Positions 47,261 to 57,434 of a stretch of 64,000 nt of DNA are shown here, one piece after another (positions within the stretch are counted from its first letter, which is position 1; each line of letters begins with the position of its first letter). The notes under the pieces were generated by a model. That model searched no databases, was not told the origin of the DNA, and saw only the letters and a program-made list of their open reading frames with translations. Source of the stretch: Sanguinoderma infundibulare. Taxonomy: Eukaryota > Basidiomycota > Agaricomycetes > Polyporales > Polyporaceae. The stretch is taken from positions 2,294,001-2,358,000 of the forward strand of contig JAVLRN010000006.1 in assembly GCA_032821775.1 (NCBI GenBank), read 5' to 3'. A program made the translations under genes and the position numbers.

Positions 47261-47267
47261 CATACCA

Positions 47268-49155
47268 CTGATCCAAAGGCGACTGCTGCTGGTTATGAGC
47301 ACGGATACTTCCTACCTGAACGCGTCGACCTCGCCAAGCTGGCTCTCTACTCCACTAATTCCGAAATTCAGCAGGCGGCGCAAGATGCCTGGGACGAGAA
47401 CGAATCAATGTTCACTCTGACTGGTGTTGCTCCCTCAGACTTCCTCAGTGCCTCGGGAGTGTCGACTCGACTCCCGAGCATTGCGTCATGGTGCCTTCCC
47501 CCCGAAGCTGATGCTGCGCCGGGGGCCCCTGTTTTCCTGAATCTACTCGCCCCGGACGACTCTTGCTCTGAGATATCCTCGGGTGATGAGCCCGACGAGG
47601 AAGACGTCTCCGCTGAGCTCGAGGAACTCATCCAGGCGCATGAGCTAGTGTGGCAAGGCGGCACTGATGCTGAAGACCAGAAATTCCTCAATTTGACTTG
47701 TGCCGCTGTTGCGCTTGCAATGGACGACTCAGTAAATGCGTATGTGCTATTTGATGCATCCTATTCGAATTAACAGATATCTAACCACCCATCAGACATT
47801 CCCATCCAGATGCCCCCGACCCACAGACCATTGCGGCGCAGCTAGCTGAAGAACGCCAGATGGTAAAGGACGCTTTCTTCCATGCCGTCCGTCAACTTCA
47901 AGACCAGCTGCCAGCCGAACGTGCCCGCCCTTTCGAACGCCCCCTCCGCATTGCCGATCACATCGACTTCTCACCTCTCATCCATGAGCGACGCCGCCAT
48001 GAGACACCGCGCGAAGCTCGTTGTGTGCGCGTCAGCAAAACCCAGACCCCACCCAATGCCCTGGACCCGAGCGTCACTGAGAAAGCCAACATCGCGCGCA
48101 AATCACACCGCCGCCAACTACAACACGACATGACTTTCTTAGTGCACCGGCGTCAGCAAAACAAAGGTGTCGGCTCTGGCGCTCCTCGAAAAAAACGGTG
48201 GACGGAAGGCGCGAGCACCAACCCAACCGGGCTCAGCGGAAACACCGCTAATGCCGTTCTTACAGCCGGACAACGAGCTTCTACGGTACGTTTCACGAGC
48301 TTGTACGATGTTCGACCTCGAAGCGAATGGCACACCTGTTAAAAAGGCGGATGGGTCGTCTCCTGTCCCTCACAACTTGCCCACATACCACACGCTCACC
48401 ATGTCTCCTATCCCCCGTTGCGCGATCGTTGTCGATGTCGCTGGCGACCATCTGGCTAACCTTAGATCTTATAGGTGATTATGCGCCGACTGAGGACGTT
48501 CACCGCATGCAAACTGCCTGCACCCGGAGAGCTCGCTGATGGCGTCGTGGGCCAGCCTACTGCCGACACACCATCTCATTGGCCTCTCCAGAAGGGGGAG
48601 TATTGTATCGTCTATTCCGAAGATCGAGTGATGCTTGCGCGCGGTGAGTACATTCTATTTTCCGGCGCACGCCGTCTAATGACTGCCGCTGTAGTCCTTG
48701 AGGTCAAATGCGCTGATGGCGCGAAGAACGCCAAGCATTCGTGGGTGCCGAATGCTGCCAACATTGGACTGGTTTCGTACATTTCCGTCCAATTGTATGA
48801 GCACATTCCGAGGGCGGGCCAACCAAGCGCGCACTTCCGCGCGGTTTTACGCCGGGTGCTGCACCTGGGAACAGTCAGTTACTCTCACATCTCGGCTGAC
48901 TGTTTTTTGCGGCGGCTTTCAGGCGAACAGCAGTTGGTCCGTGAGGGTCGCGAGCTGTTTTTGGATGATCAGAGCACTCAGATATTCGAGACGTACAAAA
49001 GATGCCAAACGCAGGTCGCAACCGCAGTCAAAGCTTTGAAAAAGGCTCGCAAAGACGCTAACCAGCGGAAGCAGAAGAATACGAGTGATACAGGTTCGAA
49101 GAGGAGGAAGGGAGGCGACGCGGCTACTTCTGGCTCTGAGGTGGACGAGAGTTGA
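47268..49155 (+). pseudogene. outer-element fusion gene, second part (after KDZ insertion)
   Basis: Provisional exons are 47268..47739, 47796..48285, 48475..48643 and 48695..49155. Joined to the first part with one CATACCA kept, the frame runs through (…GFSHT | TDPKATAAGYEHGYFLPERV) and the phase-2 intron at 47740 fits exactly. The total is 2,040 residues. The region holds an acidic stretch (SSGDEPDEEDVSAELEE), a block EYCIVYSEDRVMLARG plus VLEVKCADG, and a basic tail (KRRKGGD). No known fold is recognised. The 189-bp interval 48286-48474 may hide an exon, so that part is uncertain. Confidence 0.7.
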
Positions 49156-49450
49156 AGTACTACGTATATATTATCATTTGTATGCAAGTACAAAGCAGTC
49201 TGGACGGGAAACCGCGCACATATGCTCCCCCGCGACATATCCTGGGCTATCCGGAAGAAAAGTGGCGTTTCCGAACCTGGATCGAGCGATCCGGAAATTT
49301 CAGACCGGCCGCCAGGCCGGTTCGAAAATCCGGAATTTTAGCCCCCGGAGGGGGCGAACCTGGGTCAAAATCCGGACATTCCGAGTGAAAAATGGCCCAA
49401 AAAATCCGGAACTTTTGGGTCGCGCTTCGCGCGACCGGATCCGGGTTCCC

Positions 49451-49470
49451 CACCTATTGTCAGGGGTCCT
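49451..49470 (-). repeat. right terminal inverted repeat of outer element
   Basis: Exact reverse complement of 29389-29408, preceded by a TCCGGA-rich zone from about 49240 and followed by the GGGCAGGC duplication at 49471-49478. Confidence 0.92.
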
Positions 49471-49571
49471 GGGCAGGCGCGCCATGGTTGTCGGGCTGTC
49501 GGCGGCGCACAGGTGTACTAGGCTCGTTCCCATTGGTTGGTATTCAAACTCCGGTCGAAATCTCCCTCGTG

Positions 49572-50621
49572 CTTCCCAACCGGCTGGTACAACTGGTGGG
49601 GGTCATGGCTGTACGTCCCAATATGGACCCCGTGTGAAAACGTACTTAGAAAAATCGCGAGTTGGCCCTCCAGAGAATCCTCAGCTGTACTCGAACACAG
49701 AGGAAATCCCTGTTACAAATTATCACATTAGACATTCATCACATGCCTGTGACCCTTAGCTTTGTTTATATGCAGCTGTGTATCTGAATACGAGCCATAC
49801 GCGCTGTTCGGGCGTGCTCGCCATCCAAAGCCAAAGACGCCCGGTTGATGTCAGCGCTTCCGCATGCCGCTAGGCGCTCACCTGGAACCCGCTTGCATAC
49901 ATGATGTATGTTACGCTCGGAGCGCAGGTCCTGCGAGTTCTACCCCTGTTATATGCTTATAGATGTTATAGGAGAACATTTTAATTTGTGAGAGGTCTGT
50001 TTCCCTCTCCGCATTTTGCATAATGACGTGGCCAATGGCACATGCACAGAACCAAGTTGACGTCAGAGCGGCTTGGACTCGGCACTCTTGCTGAAATAAC
50101 CATGCGCTGACACATGTCAAACACTTCTACACATAGTTTCTTCCCTGGTTGATTCCATTCTCATGTGTTTGAGCCTTTGTAGCCCACGCATTGCTTGTCC
50201 ATAGCCTGATTGACCTATATAGGAGTTGAAATTTCAGCTTGGTTAGATAGTTTGCATCAAAATGAGGCATTTATGTGACACTTGAGGTTGACTACACCCT
50301 GCTCTGTAAGTTTCACATTTTGCTGTGGCATTGTTAGTCCACAACCACGGGTTTTGCGCACATTGAGCCTGATTTATCAGCAAAACTCAGATCCTAGAGC
50401 CACTGGTTGCATAAATCCACCATTTTCGACACCACTGTGATTTATATAGGCATTATACATCGTTTTTTTGAGTTTTGGTGGGAGAGAGCGGAGGCAATTG
50501 GTCTGTATTGTCAATTGTTCTGCGGGGCGGAAGTGCGATTTCACTAAGTACGTTTTCACACGGGGTCCATATTGGGACGTACAGCCAGGACCCCCACCAG
50601 TTTTACCAGTCGTTAGGGAAG
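49572..50621. repeat. fold-back element with 85-bp inverted arms
   Basis: The left arm (about 49572-49659) and right arm (about 50536-50621) are imperfect inverted copies sharing TACGTCCCAATATGGACCCC and CGTGTGAAAACGTACTTAG. The roughly 880 bp between them are AT-rich with no gene. No target duplication was found, so it may be a MITE-like element or a remnant. Confidence 0.7.
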
Positions 50622-50687
50622 ACACCTGCCTTTCACACTCCGCTCCCCCCAGAAAGGCAGGTGCCACGCGCTTCCCGAACGACTGGT
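50605..50687. repeat. 83-bp hairpin
   Basis: ACCAGTCGTTaGGGAAG…CACCTGCCTTTC on the left pairs with GAAAGGCAGGTG…CTTCCCgAACGACTGGT on the right, with a loop of about 18 bases. It overlaps the outer end of the fold-back right arm. Confidence 0.75.
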
Positions 50688-51327
50688 TCGAGTCTATGAA
50701 TATCGCAACCAGATCGCAACGCCCATCAATCTCGAATGATTTTTCCTCATTCTGATCATGCTTACAACACCACCACGGTCCCCGTCCTCGAGATTTCACG
50801 TTGCGTTTTCAAGCATCTGTGAAGACCATTGACGATCCAGTGCTTTGCTTGCCCAGTGGTCGAATGCACAGGCCATGAATGATTTGCCCCACAACGATGG
50901 CCTCTGCTGGACCCACGCGTCATGTCAATTCGATGATGTGACCACCATCGGCGGGGATTTGATCCCGCCTGTGGACAGAGGCGGTACATCACCGGAACGC
51001 GACAATGCGCATGCGGTCTGGTGGGAGATATAGAAACGCGTTCTCTGTTCCCTTCAGGCCCCCGTCTGCCTCCCGGTTGCTCCACACCTCTACCAGCACT
51101 TTCGACACCGCGCTCGTTCCGCATTCTCTGCTTTCTATTCCGTCTGTGCTGCTTTTGCGACTTAAACGATTTCTTCCACCGGGATAATCGGTACCGGTGC
51201 GTCCCCATTTTGCGCGATCTTGCCCAGTACTCAAACTAACTAGACTGTGACACGCTCGGCGTTCTCTGTCGGGGTTGACTCTACGACGCGACAGAGCTTA
51301 AGTTTCGACGACGATAAAACCCCCACA

Positions 51328-52417
51328 ATGCGCGGATTCAACGCCATCTTCAACCATGCACTCGCTGGCCAAGGTCTCGTCAACGGCGCTTTATCATCGG
51401 GCAACGCGCCCGCTATGAACGCGCTGGCAGTAACCGACGCGGCCGTCACCCCAGGAGTCGTGCCCACCGCGCCAGGGCCGAAAGACGTGTTCAAGGAGGG
51501 CGGCGACTGCACGTTCTCGTGGACGGCGGACGCGTCGGGCCAGTGGAAGGAGCTGAACGTCCAGCTGATGTCGGGAGACAACTGGAACATGATACCCGTC
51601 ACCAGTGCGTACACGCGCGCACTCTTACGTTGTGGCGCAGAACGCTGATGATGGCTTTCTGCGCGCTGCGCGCATACAGCCGTCGCGACGCTCGACGGGA
51701 CGTCCACGACGAAAACGACTTACAGCTACCCCTGCCCTAACGTGAGCAACCCTTTTTCCTTGCACGCTCATCTGGCGCGCAGACATTCCCGATACCTTAC
51801 ACAGACGTGCTGACCCGGACGCCCCGCGCTCCACACAGGTCACGCCCAACTCCGCGATCTACTTCTACCAGTTCTCGACGCCCGCCGCGCCCAAGAACCT
51901 CACCTGGACGACGCGCTTCGCGATCGCCGCCGCCGACGGCTCGACAACGGCACCCGCGAACGACACGGAGCCCGACGGCCAGAAGATCCCGTGGGGCGTC
52001 GGCGCGCTCGTCGACCAGTCCAAGGTCGTTCCCCCGCCCTCGTACCTCGGCGGTGCCGCGAGCTCGACCAGCACCAGCGCCTCCTCCACCGCGTCGTCCT
52101 CATCTTCATCTACCGCGTCGTCCTCATCCTCGTCCTCCTCGTCTGTCTCGTCGTCCTCATCCTCATCCTCCTCGTCTGCCTCGTCGAGTTCTGCGAGCGC
52201 GACGAGCAGCGCGCCTACGACGAGCGCCGGGCAGGCTAACGGCGGGAGCACGACCACGATCACGCAGAGCGTGGCGCAGTCGACCGCATCGAGTTCGAAC
52301 TCGAACTCTAACAGCTCGAGCAGCACGGGCAACGGCGCGCTTGGCGCGCGAGCCAATATGGTGTTCGGCACGGCCGCGCTGGGCCTCACTGCGGCTGTCT
52401 TCGCGCTGCTGTCATGA
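51328..52417 (+). CDS. KRE9/KNH-like Ser-rich GPI-anchored cell-wall protein
   Basis: Exons join(51328..51604, 51680..51741, 51839..52417) give 305 residues. The KRE9/KNH-type domain spans about residues 30-150: PGVVPTAPGPKDVFKEGGDC, TFSWTADASGQW, TTVATLDGTSTTKTTYSYPC and SAIYFYQFSTP. A Ser-run of about 70 residues follows (a stalk for O-glycans), then SSSTGNGALGA and a hydrophobic end (MVFGTAALGLTAAVFALLS), the layout of a GPI signal. It is likely a secreted wall or membrane protein linked to beta-glucan. The N-terminus is odd: no clear signal peptide follows the only sensible ATG, so an upstream exon may be missing. Confidence 0.8.
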
Positions 52418-52617
52418 GCTACCACCGGAGGAGGTTCCTGGGGAGCGAGAGGTGCTGGTGGGTGGTGCTTTCTGAGTTTTTACATTAATTATTTGTGGGC
52501 GCTGTCATTTTCGTTGCACATTGGACATTCAGTTGTACGTGTCGTGCGCGAAGTTATGTTAATATTAGTGTCTTGAGGTCGTTGTCATTGCCGTCGGTCA
52601 AGTCTGCGTAAAGGTTC

Positions 52618-53045
52618 GAGCAGCTCACCACCGACGAGGCTATCCTCCTCACCGCCGGCGTCGGTTTCTGGCATACCCACGGAGTCCCCCGTCTGGGTAT
52701 CCCAGCAATCAAGGCCACCGAGGGCCCCAACGGTATGTACGATTATTAGTTTGGGCGGCGTGGTTCCTGTACTGATCGCCGTTTGCCATGTGCCCGTGGC
52801 AACTACTTCATGAGCACGCCAGCCAAGTGTCTCCCATCCGCGACCGCGATGGCCGCCACGTTCGATACTGCGCTCGTCGAGACCATGGCGCGGGACCTCC
52901 TTGCAAAGGAGGTCGAACTCAAGGCCGCCTCCGTCCTCCTCGGTCCCACGTGCAGCACCGCGCGGAGCCCGCTCGGGGGCGCTCGTTCGAGTCGTACTCG
53001 GAGGACCCGCACCTGTCGGGCATGCTCGGCGCAGCCTACGTCCCA
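52618..53045 (+). pseudogene. GH3 beta-glucosidase fragment
   Basis: EAILLTAGVGFWHTHGVPRL and IPAIKATEGPNG match the N-terminus of glycoside hydrolase family 3 beta-glucosidases. A remnant intron starts GTATGT at 52732, but no AG acceptor precedes the next block (NYFMSTPAKCLPSATAMAAT, then LGPTCSTARSPLGG). A one-base loss in a G-run near 52976 then moves RSFESYSEDPHLSGMLGAAY to another frame. Both gene ends and the catalytic Asp region are absent. It is a dead fragment. Confidence 0.82.
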
Positions 53046-53246
53046 AGCGGTCAACGTACGGTAAGCTTGATTCCGTCAACCCCAAGTTCCCCAGCCCAGT
53101 GCGTACTACATTGCCATGAATCGACCCATGACTCGAAGCCTTCCCCAGCCAACATACTTTGCCGATCGATATCACAGAGTTCCTACGAAGGAAAAAGCTG
53201 GCACGATGCAGTTGACTCTGATTCAATACCCAACCTCGAGGGGAAC

Positions 53247-54314
53247 CTACATAGCTGTCAGTCGAGGAGAGACATTGTGTGGCTCAAGTTGACCTACGGC
53301 CGCGATCCTCGCATCTATCTCCGTTCTCATCATGATTGCGAAAAGGCGCAAATGGGGGAATATCGCCGGTCTACAACCGGGACAGTTGCTTCCTTCTTTC
53401 AATACCTCCTCGTACAATGCTTCGTTCGCGATCGTCTCTCCGCACGGCTTATCTTGCAGCAGCGAAGCCATACGCTGGTAGTGCCTAACAAACCACGTGC
53501 TGAGGACATGGTCGACAGCGACGCCCTTGAAGCGGTACTTCGTTCCAGCAGGATCTATGGCGCAGATGCAATCAGGACGTGATCGCTCGAACGCCCACCC
53601 CAAGTCCGAGAGCCAGGTTAGATTCTTCGTCATGTCTGCCAGAGCAGCAAGGCATTGCCTCCGATGCTCGCAAAGACGATGGTACGCGGCGGCGCTGATG
53701 TCCTCGAGCTCGTCGACGTACGCGTTCGCGGCAGACATGGGGAGGGAAAGGAAGTGGCGCGCAGCAGCTTGCGCGACGGCCTTCAAACTGAAGCGAGTCG
53801 CTATGGCGTACACCCGGAGCGGCTCGGTTTTGCTCCAGGCGTCGACGAGGACGCTGCCGATCGTCGTCACGACGCCGTCCATTTGGTATTTGTGCGCGGC
53901 GGAGAGCACTAGTTGCAGCTCTGCTAAGGACGGCGGGAGATCGTAGTGCGGGGGAGGATAGATCCACCGAAGGAGTGGCATCAGTGTAGAGCTATTCTCC
54001 GGGATTGGAACGATCGGGACGGATAGGGCTGAAAGAGAGTGAGATGGGATTGAGGGAGACTCAAAATCCTTTTTTTGTTCTGTAGCTGGCACTTCAGGTC
54101 CTTGGCCGCGCTGTCCGAGAGTAAACATGTCTTCGAAGACCGGGGATGCCTCCGCCAGAATGCACCGCCAGACATGGAAAGCCACATTGTCTGAGGTCAT
54201 AAGGATGAGATCGGAGAAGGGCTTGTTAAACGGCGGGTCTGCGTCGACCGGAGGCGAGATCTGGGAGTTTTCTGACTCTGGGGCTGAAGCCTGATCTACA
54301 TCTGTACAAGCCAC
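53247..54314 (-). CDS. BTB/POZ domain protein
   Basis: A single long frame of about 355 codons. The BTB domain is at about residues 30-150: FSDLILMTSDNVAFHVWRCI, SPVFEDMFTL, then LMPLLRWIYPPPHYDLPPSL and LVLSAAHKYQMDGVV. The C-terminal half continues as in the protein at 11689 (LRVYAIATRF, CPGCRPAIF), so the two are paralogues. The frame's left end at 54314 is a GTG, preceded by an AG, so a short upstream exon with the true ATG is likely; I could not make one join in phase. The role is unknown, possibly an adaptor or nuclear factor. Confidence 0.75.
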   Translation of the reverse strand: MACTDVDQASAPESENSQISPPVDADPPFNKPFSDLILMTSDNVAFHVWRCILAEASPVFEDMFTLGQRGQGPEVPATEQKKDFESPSIPSHSLSALSVPIVPIPENSSTLMPLLRWIYPPPHYDLPPSLAELQLVLSAAHKYQMDGVVTTIGSVLVDAWSKTEPLRVYAIATRFSLKAVAQAAARHFLSLPMSAANAYVDELEDISAAAYHRLCEHRRQCLAALADMTKNLTWLSDLGWAFERSRPDCICAIDPAGTKYRFKGVAVDHVLSTWFVRHYQRMASLLQDKPCGETIANEALYEEVLKEGSNCPGCRPAIFPHLRLFAIMMRTEIDARIAAVGQLEPHNVSPRLTAM

Positions 54315-55308
54315 TAAGGCGATTTCAGTTTTAAATAGCAGCCCATCTGCCCACTATTCAACTTACTTTTCGACTTCCTCGATGTATAAGACAATGAGTA
54401 GGAGGTTGAGACGAGGTAGTAGAAAAGATGCAAGCTTAGTAATTACGTAGTACATACCTACCGCAGCACACAACGGGCGTCTATTTTTCCGAGTTACTGC
54501 CTTCGTTGATTTGAGTGACACTGTCGAAGATAGGATGCGTCTGTATGACTCTCAGGAATCCGGCAGCACCTCAGACCTGGTCTCGTACGGTACGTACCCC
54601 AACGTTGGTTGGATACCAGAGTGATCGTAATGATGCTGAGAGCCTGAGACGTGGAATTTGCGAATTAGTAATTGCCGGAGTGAAGTGGGTTTATGTAGGG
54701 AAGCTGAGGGTGCAAGTTGTGTTCAACCGTGTGTTGGCAGGTGTTAGCAGGGATCAATGTAGAGCGCTTATTGCCACGTGGTGAGGATGTGGACGAGGCT
54801 GTGCCGCAGTTGCGGTGCCACTAACCGAGTGCGACTCGCTGGATACGCGGCCGAGTCAATGGTGTCCACGGTACCACCACGTCTATCCTCCGCACCGTAT
54901 TAGAAGGCAGACGGGGAAGAGTTGCTCGCCCACCTTCAAGTTGTCCCGGCCTATACTGCGACGCGGCACTCTTCGTGTCTGCACATCGACCTCACATTTT
55001 GCAAACAATGTGGCCACTGCTCGAGGTCTTGCTCGTATTCCTATCTATTCTGGTGAGCAGTATCAATTCTTGGTACGTTTCACTCTGCTGTTGGTAACAA
55101 GAACCCATCCACACAGCAATCCTTCTCGCCACTGGTTGGCAAAGCTGGCGGCCTCTTCCTAATCCTGGAGCTACCACTCGATCATCCCGACGAAGCTAGT
55201 CAACGCTCGGATTACTCTGCAGATTCCGTACGAGACGAAACAAATTCCTCGGCGTCATCTGAGCATGGCGACGAGGAGTCACGACCCAATCTTTCGCAAC
55301 ATCAGACG
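54315..55308. other. gap between divergent BTB genes
   Basis: About 1 kb, probably promoters for both BTB genes. The frame of the right-hand gene is open upstream to about 55165, so a 5' exon may lie here. Confidence 0.4.
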
Positions 55309-56620
55309 ATGCGCGATGCTACCGCTAACGACCACGACCGTCGGCCCGAAGTAACGTTGTCCGCTGCCGAGACGTCCGACAAGCTCACGACAGAACAAGA
55401 CCCTCAGATATCTTCACATAGTGCAGAAACCTTTGTCGACTCTGCCGAACAGATCCAGAAGACTAACGATGCAGATACGACTGCCACTCGTGCAAACGCG
55501 ATTATCACTCCTCCAAACACGACCGGCGTTCTTACAGATCAGTCACCAAAGCGAGACAAAGAGCTGTGGTATGAAGATGGCAATCTTATCCTCATCGCGG
55601 AAGGCATCGAGTTCCGCATCTACAAAGGCCCCGTAATAGCACAGTCGCTTGTCTTCAAAGACATGCTTTCCCTCCCTCAACCCTCGTCTTCTGACGGTCC
55701 TTCCCCCCCAAACGCATCCCTTCCGTCTTGTGCTACTGTGCATCTTCATGGCGACTCACTTTCTGACCTGCGCCACTTCCTCCGAATGTTCACCGGACAT
55801 ACCATATCGTACGTTCCGTTGACCCTGAACTCGACCATTTCCTGCCCTGCAAGTTGCCGCTCACCGTCGTTTTCCTCATATGACCCGCAGCTTCGGCGGT
55901 CTTTCAGACCCCACCTATCACCAACTCTCCTCGATCATCCGCCTAGCGCACAAATACCAGTGCGAAAAGCTCCTCGAACGCTGTGTCGCCTACCTCAAGC
56001 GCTTCTACCATGACAGCTTCGAGGGCTGGCGCGACAACTCGACCTGTATATCTCCGCCCAACTTCGAGCGTGTCCACGCGATCGGCGTCGTCAACCTCGC
56101 GCGCCTCCTCGGCCAGGACAAGATGCTCCCCGGGGCGCTCATGGCCTGCTGCCTGCTCGACGTGGAGATCGCGCGAGGGTTCGAGCGCGAGGACGGCGCC
56201 CGCGAGACGCTCTCGACCGAGGACCTCGGCCGCTGCATCGTCGGCCGCACGAAGCTGCTCGAGGCGAACGTCCAGGCGACGCTCAAGATCCTCCGCCCGG
56301 ACGTGCACGAAGACTGCATGCGGCGCGACGTGTGCGGCGCGGTCCTGCTGAACCTGCTGAAGAAGCTCGACGAGGGCACCGTCCTCTACTCGTTCCGCTG
56401 GGACTGGACGTGGACGGCGTACGTCGAGTGGGCGGACGCGCGGCGCGAGCTGTGCCCGCGCTGCTTCGACATGCTCGGCAAGGGCGGGCGGCAGAAGGAC
56501 CAGCACTTTGAGATCTTCAACAGGCTGCCGGACCTGATGGGCGTCAAGGTCGACCACTGGGGGAAGACGCAGGCGGAGATCGAGGCGTTGGTCCAAGCTC
56601 AGGATGTGGCTGATGATTGA
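55309..56620 (+). CDS. BTB/POZ domain protein
   Basis: Exons join(55309..55808, 55891..56620), with an 82-bp intron, give 409 residues. A disordered Thr/Asp-rich N-terminus precedes the BTB domain (LWYEDGNLILIAEGIEFRIY, SLVFKDMLSLPQP, LRHFLRMFTG) and the helix YHQLSSIIRLAHKYQCEKLL. The C-terminal part has RWDWTWTAYVEWADARRELC and CPRCFDMLGK. The frame is open about 140 bp above the chosen ATG, so the true start may be upstream. It is a distant paralogue of the other two BTB proteins. GC content rises sharply in exon 2. Confidence 0.78.
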
Positions 56621-57024
56621 TGAATTGGTGAGTCGAAGATGCGTCGATTCGTGCCCTAGCGCTGCTCACTCGACTTTTAGGACTCGTTTTCGCACAGTTT
56701 GCCTTGTCATGTACTGCTATTCTGATACCACGCCGCATCATGTATCATATACTGACCTGACGGAGAGGGAAACGAAGCCGGATCGCCCATGTCGATTGGA
56801 GACTGCATTGAAGGTGCGTCGCGAGTGCAACCTTCTCTTATTGACACCTTGGAACGACAGCCTCGAAGGTTCCCTGACGGCTATGGGTCATTCCACGACG
56901 CATACAAGAGCCGGGTGTGGACCCACAAATCGCCGCCTTGCATACATAAGGTGTGGGTGTGCAAATACTCTCGACTCAGACAATCGCCACCGACTTCACA
57001 TCGACTCGAACCCTTTCCCCAGCC

Positions 57025-57168
57025 ATGTCTGACCTCGTTTCCCAACTCCCGATGGAGCTCCTACTCAAGATCAAAGCATCGATCCCCATCGCTGACCTGT
57101 GCGAGCACGTCCCAGCGTTGCGGCAGCGTCGACATAGGCACTTGTATCTTCATGAGGATATGGTCTGA
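57025..57168 (+). pseudogene. truncated paralogue of the next F-box-like gene
   Basis: The 47-codon frame reads MSDLVSQLPMELLLKIKASI, then PIADLCEHVPALRQ and a stop. It matches the N-terminus of the gene at 57435 (LSVERILKIKKSIPLADLRTHV). It looks like the start of an F-box-type domain left after duplication and truncation. Confidence 0.6.
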
Positions 57169-57434
57169 GAGGATGCCCAGAGTCTACTGACGGTGAGTCC
57201 ACCGAGTGGCTTAAAGTTCTAACTCTGTCCAACTGTGTATTTATCCGCTGCTTGAACAACATAGTACGCGGGGCATGCGCTGACAGACTCTCCTTATGTA
57301 GTGACGTGACCTGCGGAAGGAATGGAGTCGGACCGCGGCCGGATACTGATCGGACCTTTAAGATTCTCCTCTTCACGCTCCTTGCACTCCCTCCCATCTT
57401 TCGTTCACCACTCCATTCACGACAGCACAACACA

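Larger units (their letters stand above)
29389..49470 (+). mobile_element. outer 20-kb DNA transposon encoding a protease-transposase fusion
   Basis: The ends are a perfect 20-bp inverted repeat, AGGACCCCTGACAATAGGTG at 29389-29408 and its reverse complement at 49451-49470. They are flanked by a perfect 8-bp target duplication, GGGCAGGC (29381-29388 and 49471-49478). Subterminal regions at both ends carry at least five copies each of TCCGGA, often as ATCCGGAA. Without the 12.7-kb insert the element would be about 7.4 kb with a single large gene. An 8-bp duplication fits hAT, P and KDZ superfamilies; the protein motifs favour a P-element-like relative. I know no described family with these ends. 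Confidence 0.9.

Noticed and set aside
29389..49470. Outer element considered as a Starship or other captain-driven giant element
   Set aside because: No tyrosine recombinase (DUF3435) captain was seen, and perfect inverted repeats with an 8-bp duplication indicate a cut-and-paste DDE-type element.
51807..52475. Arg/Pro/Ser-rich frame overlapping the KRE9/KNH-like gene
   Set aside because: Off-frame translation of a GC-rich Ser-codon tract; the spliced frame carries the domain and GPI signal.
55943..56596. 217-codon minus-strand frame opposite the BTB gene
   Set aside because: A high-GC third-position shadow of the BTB exon.
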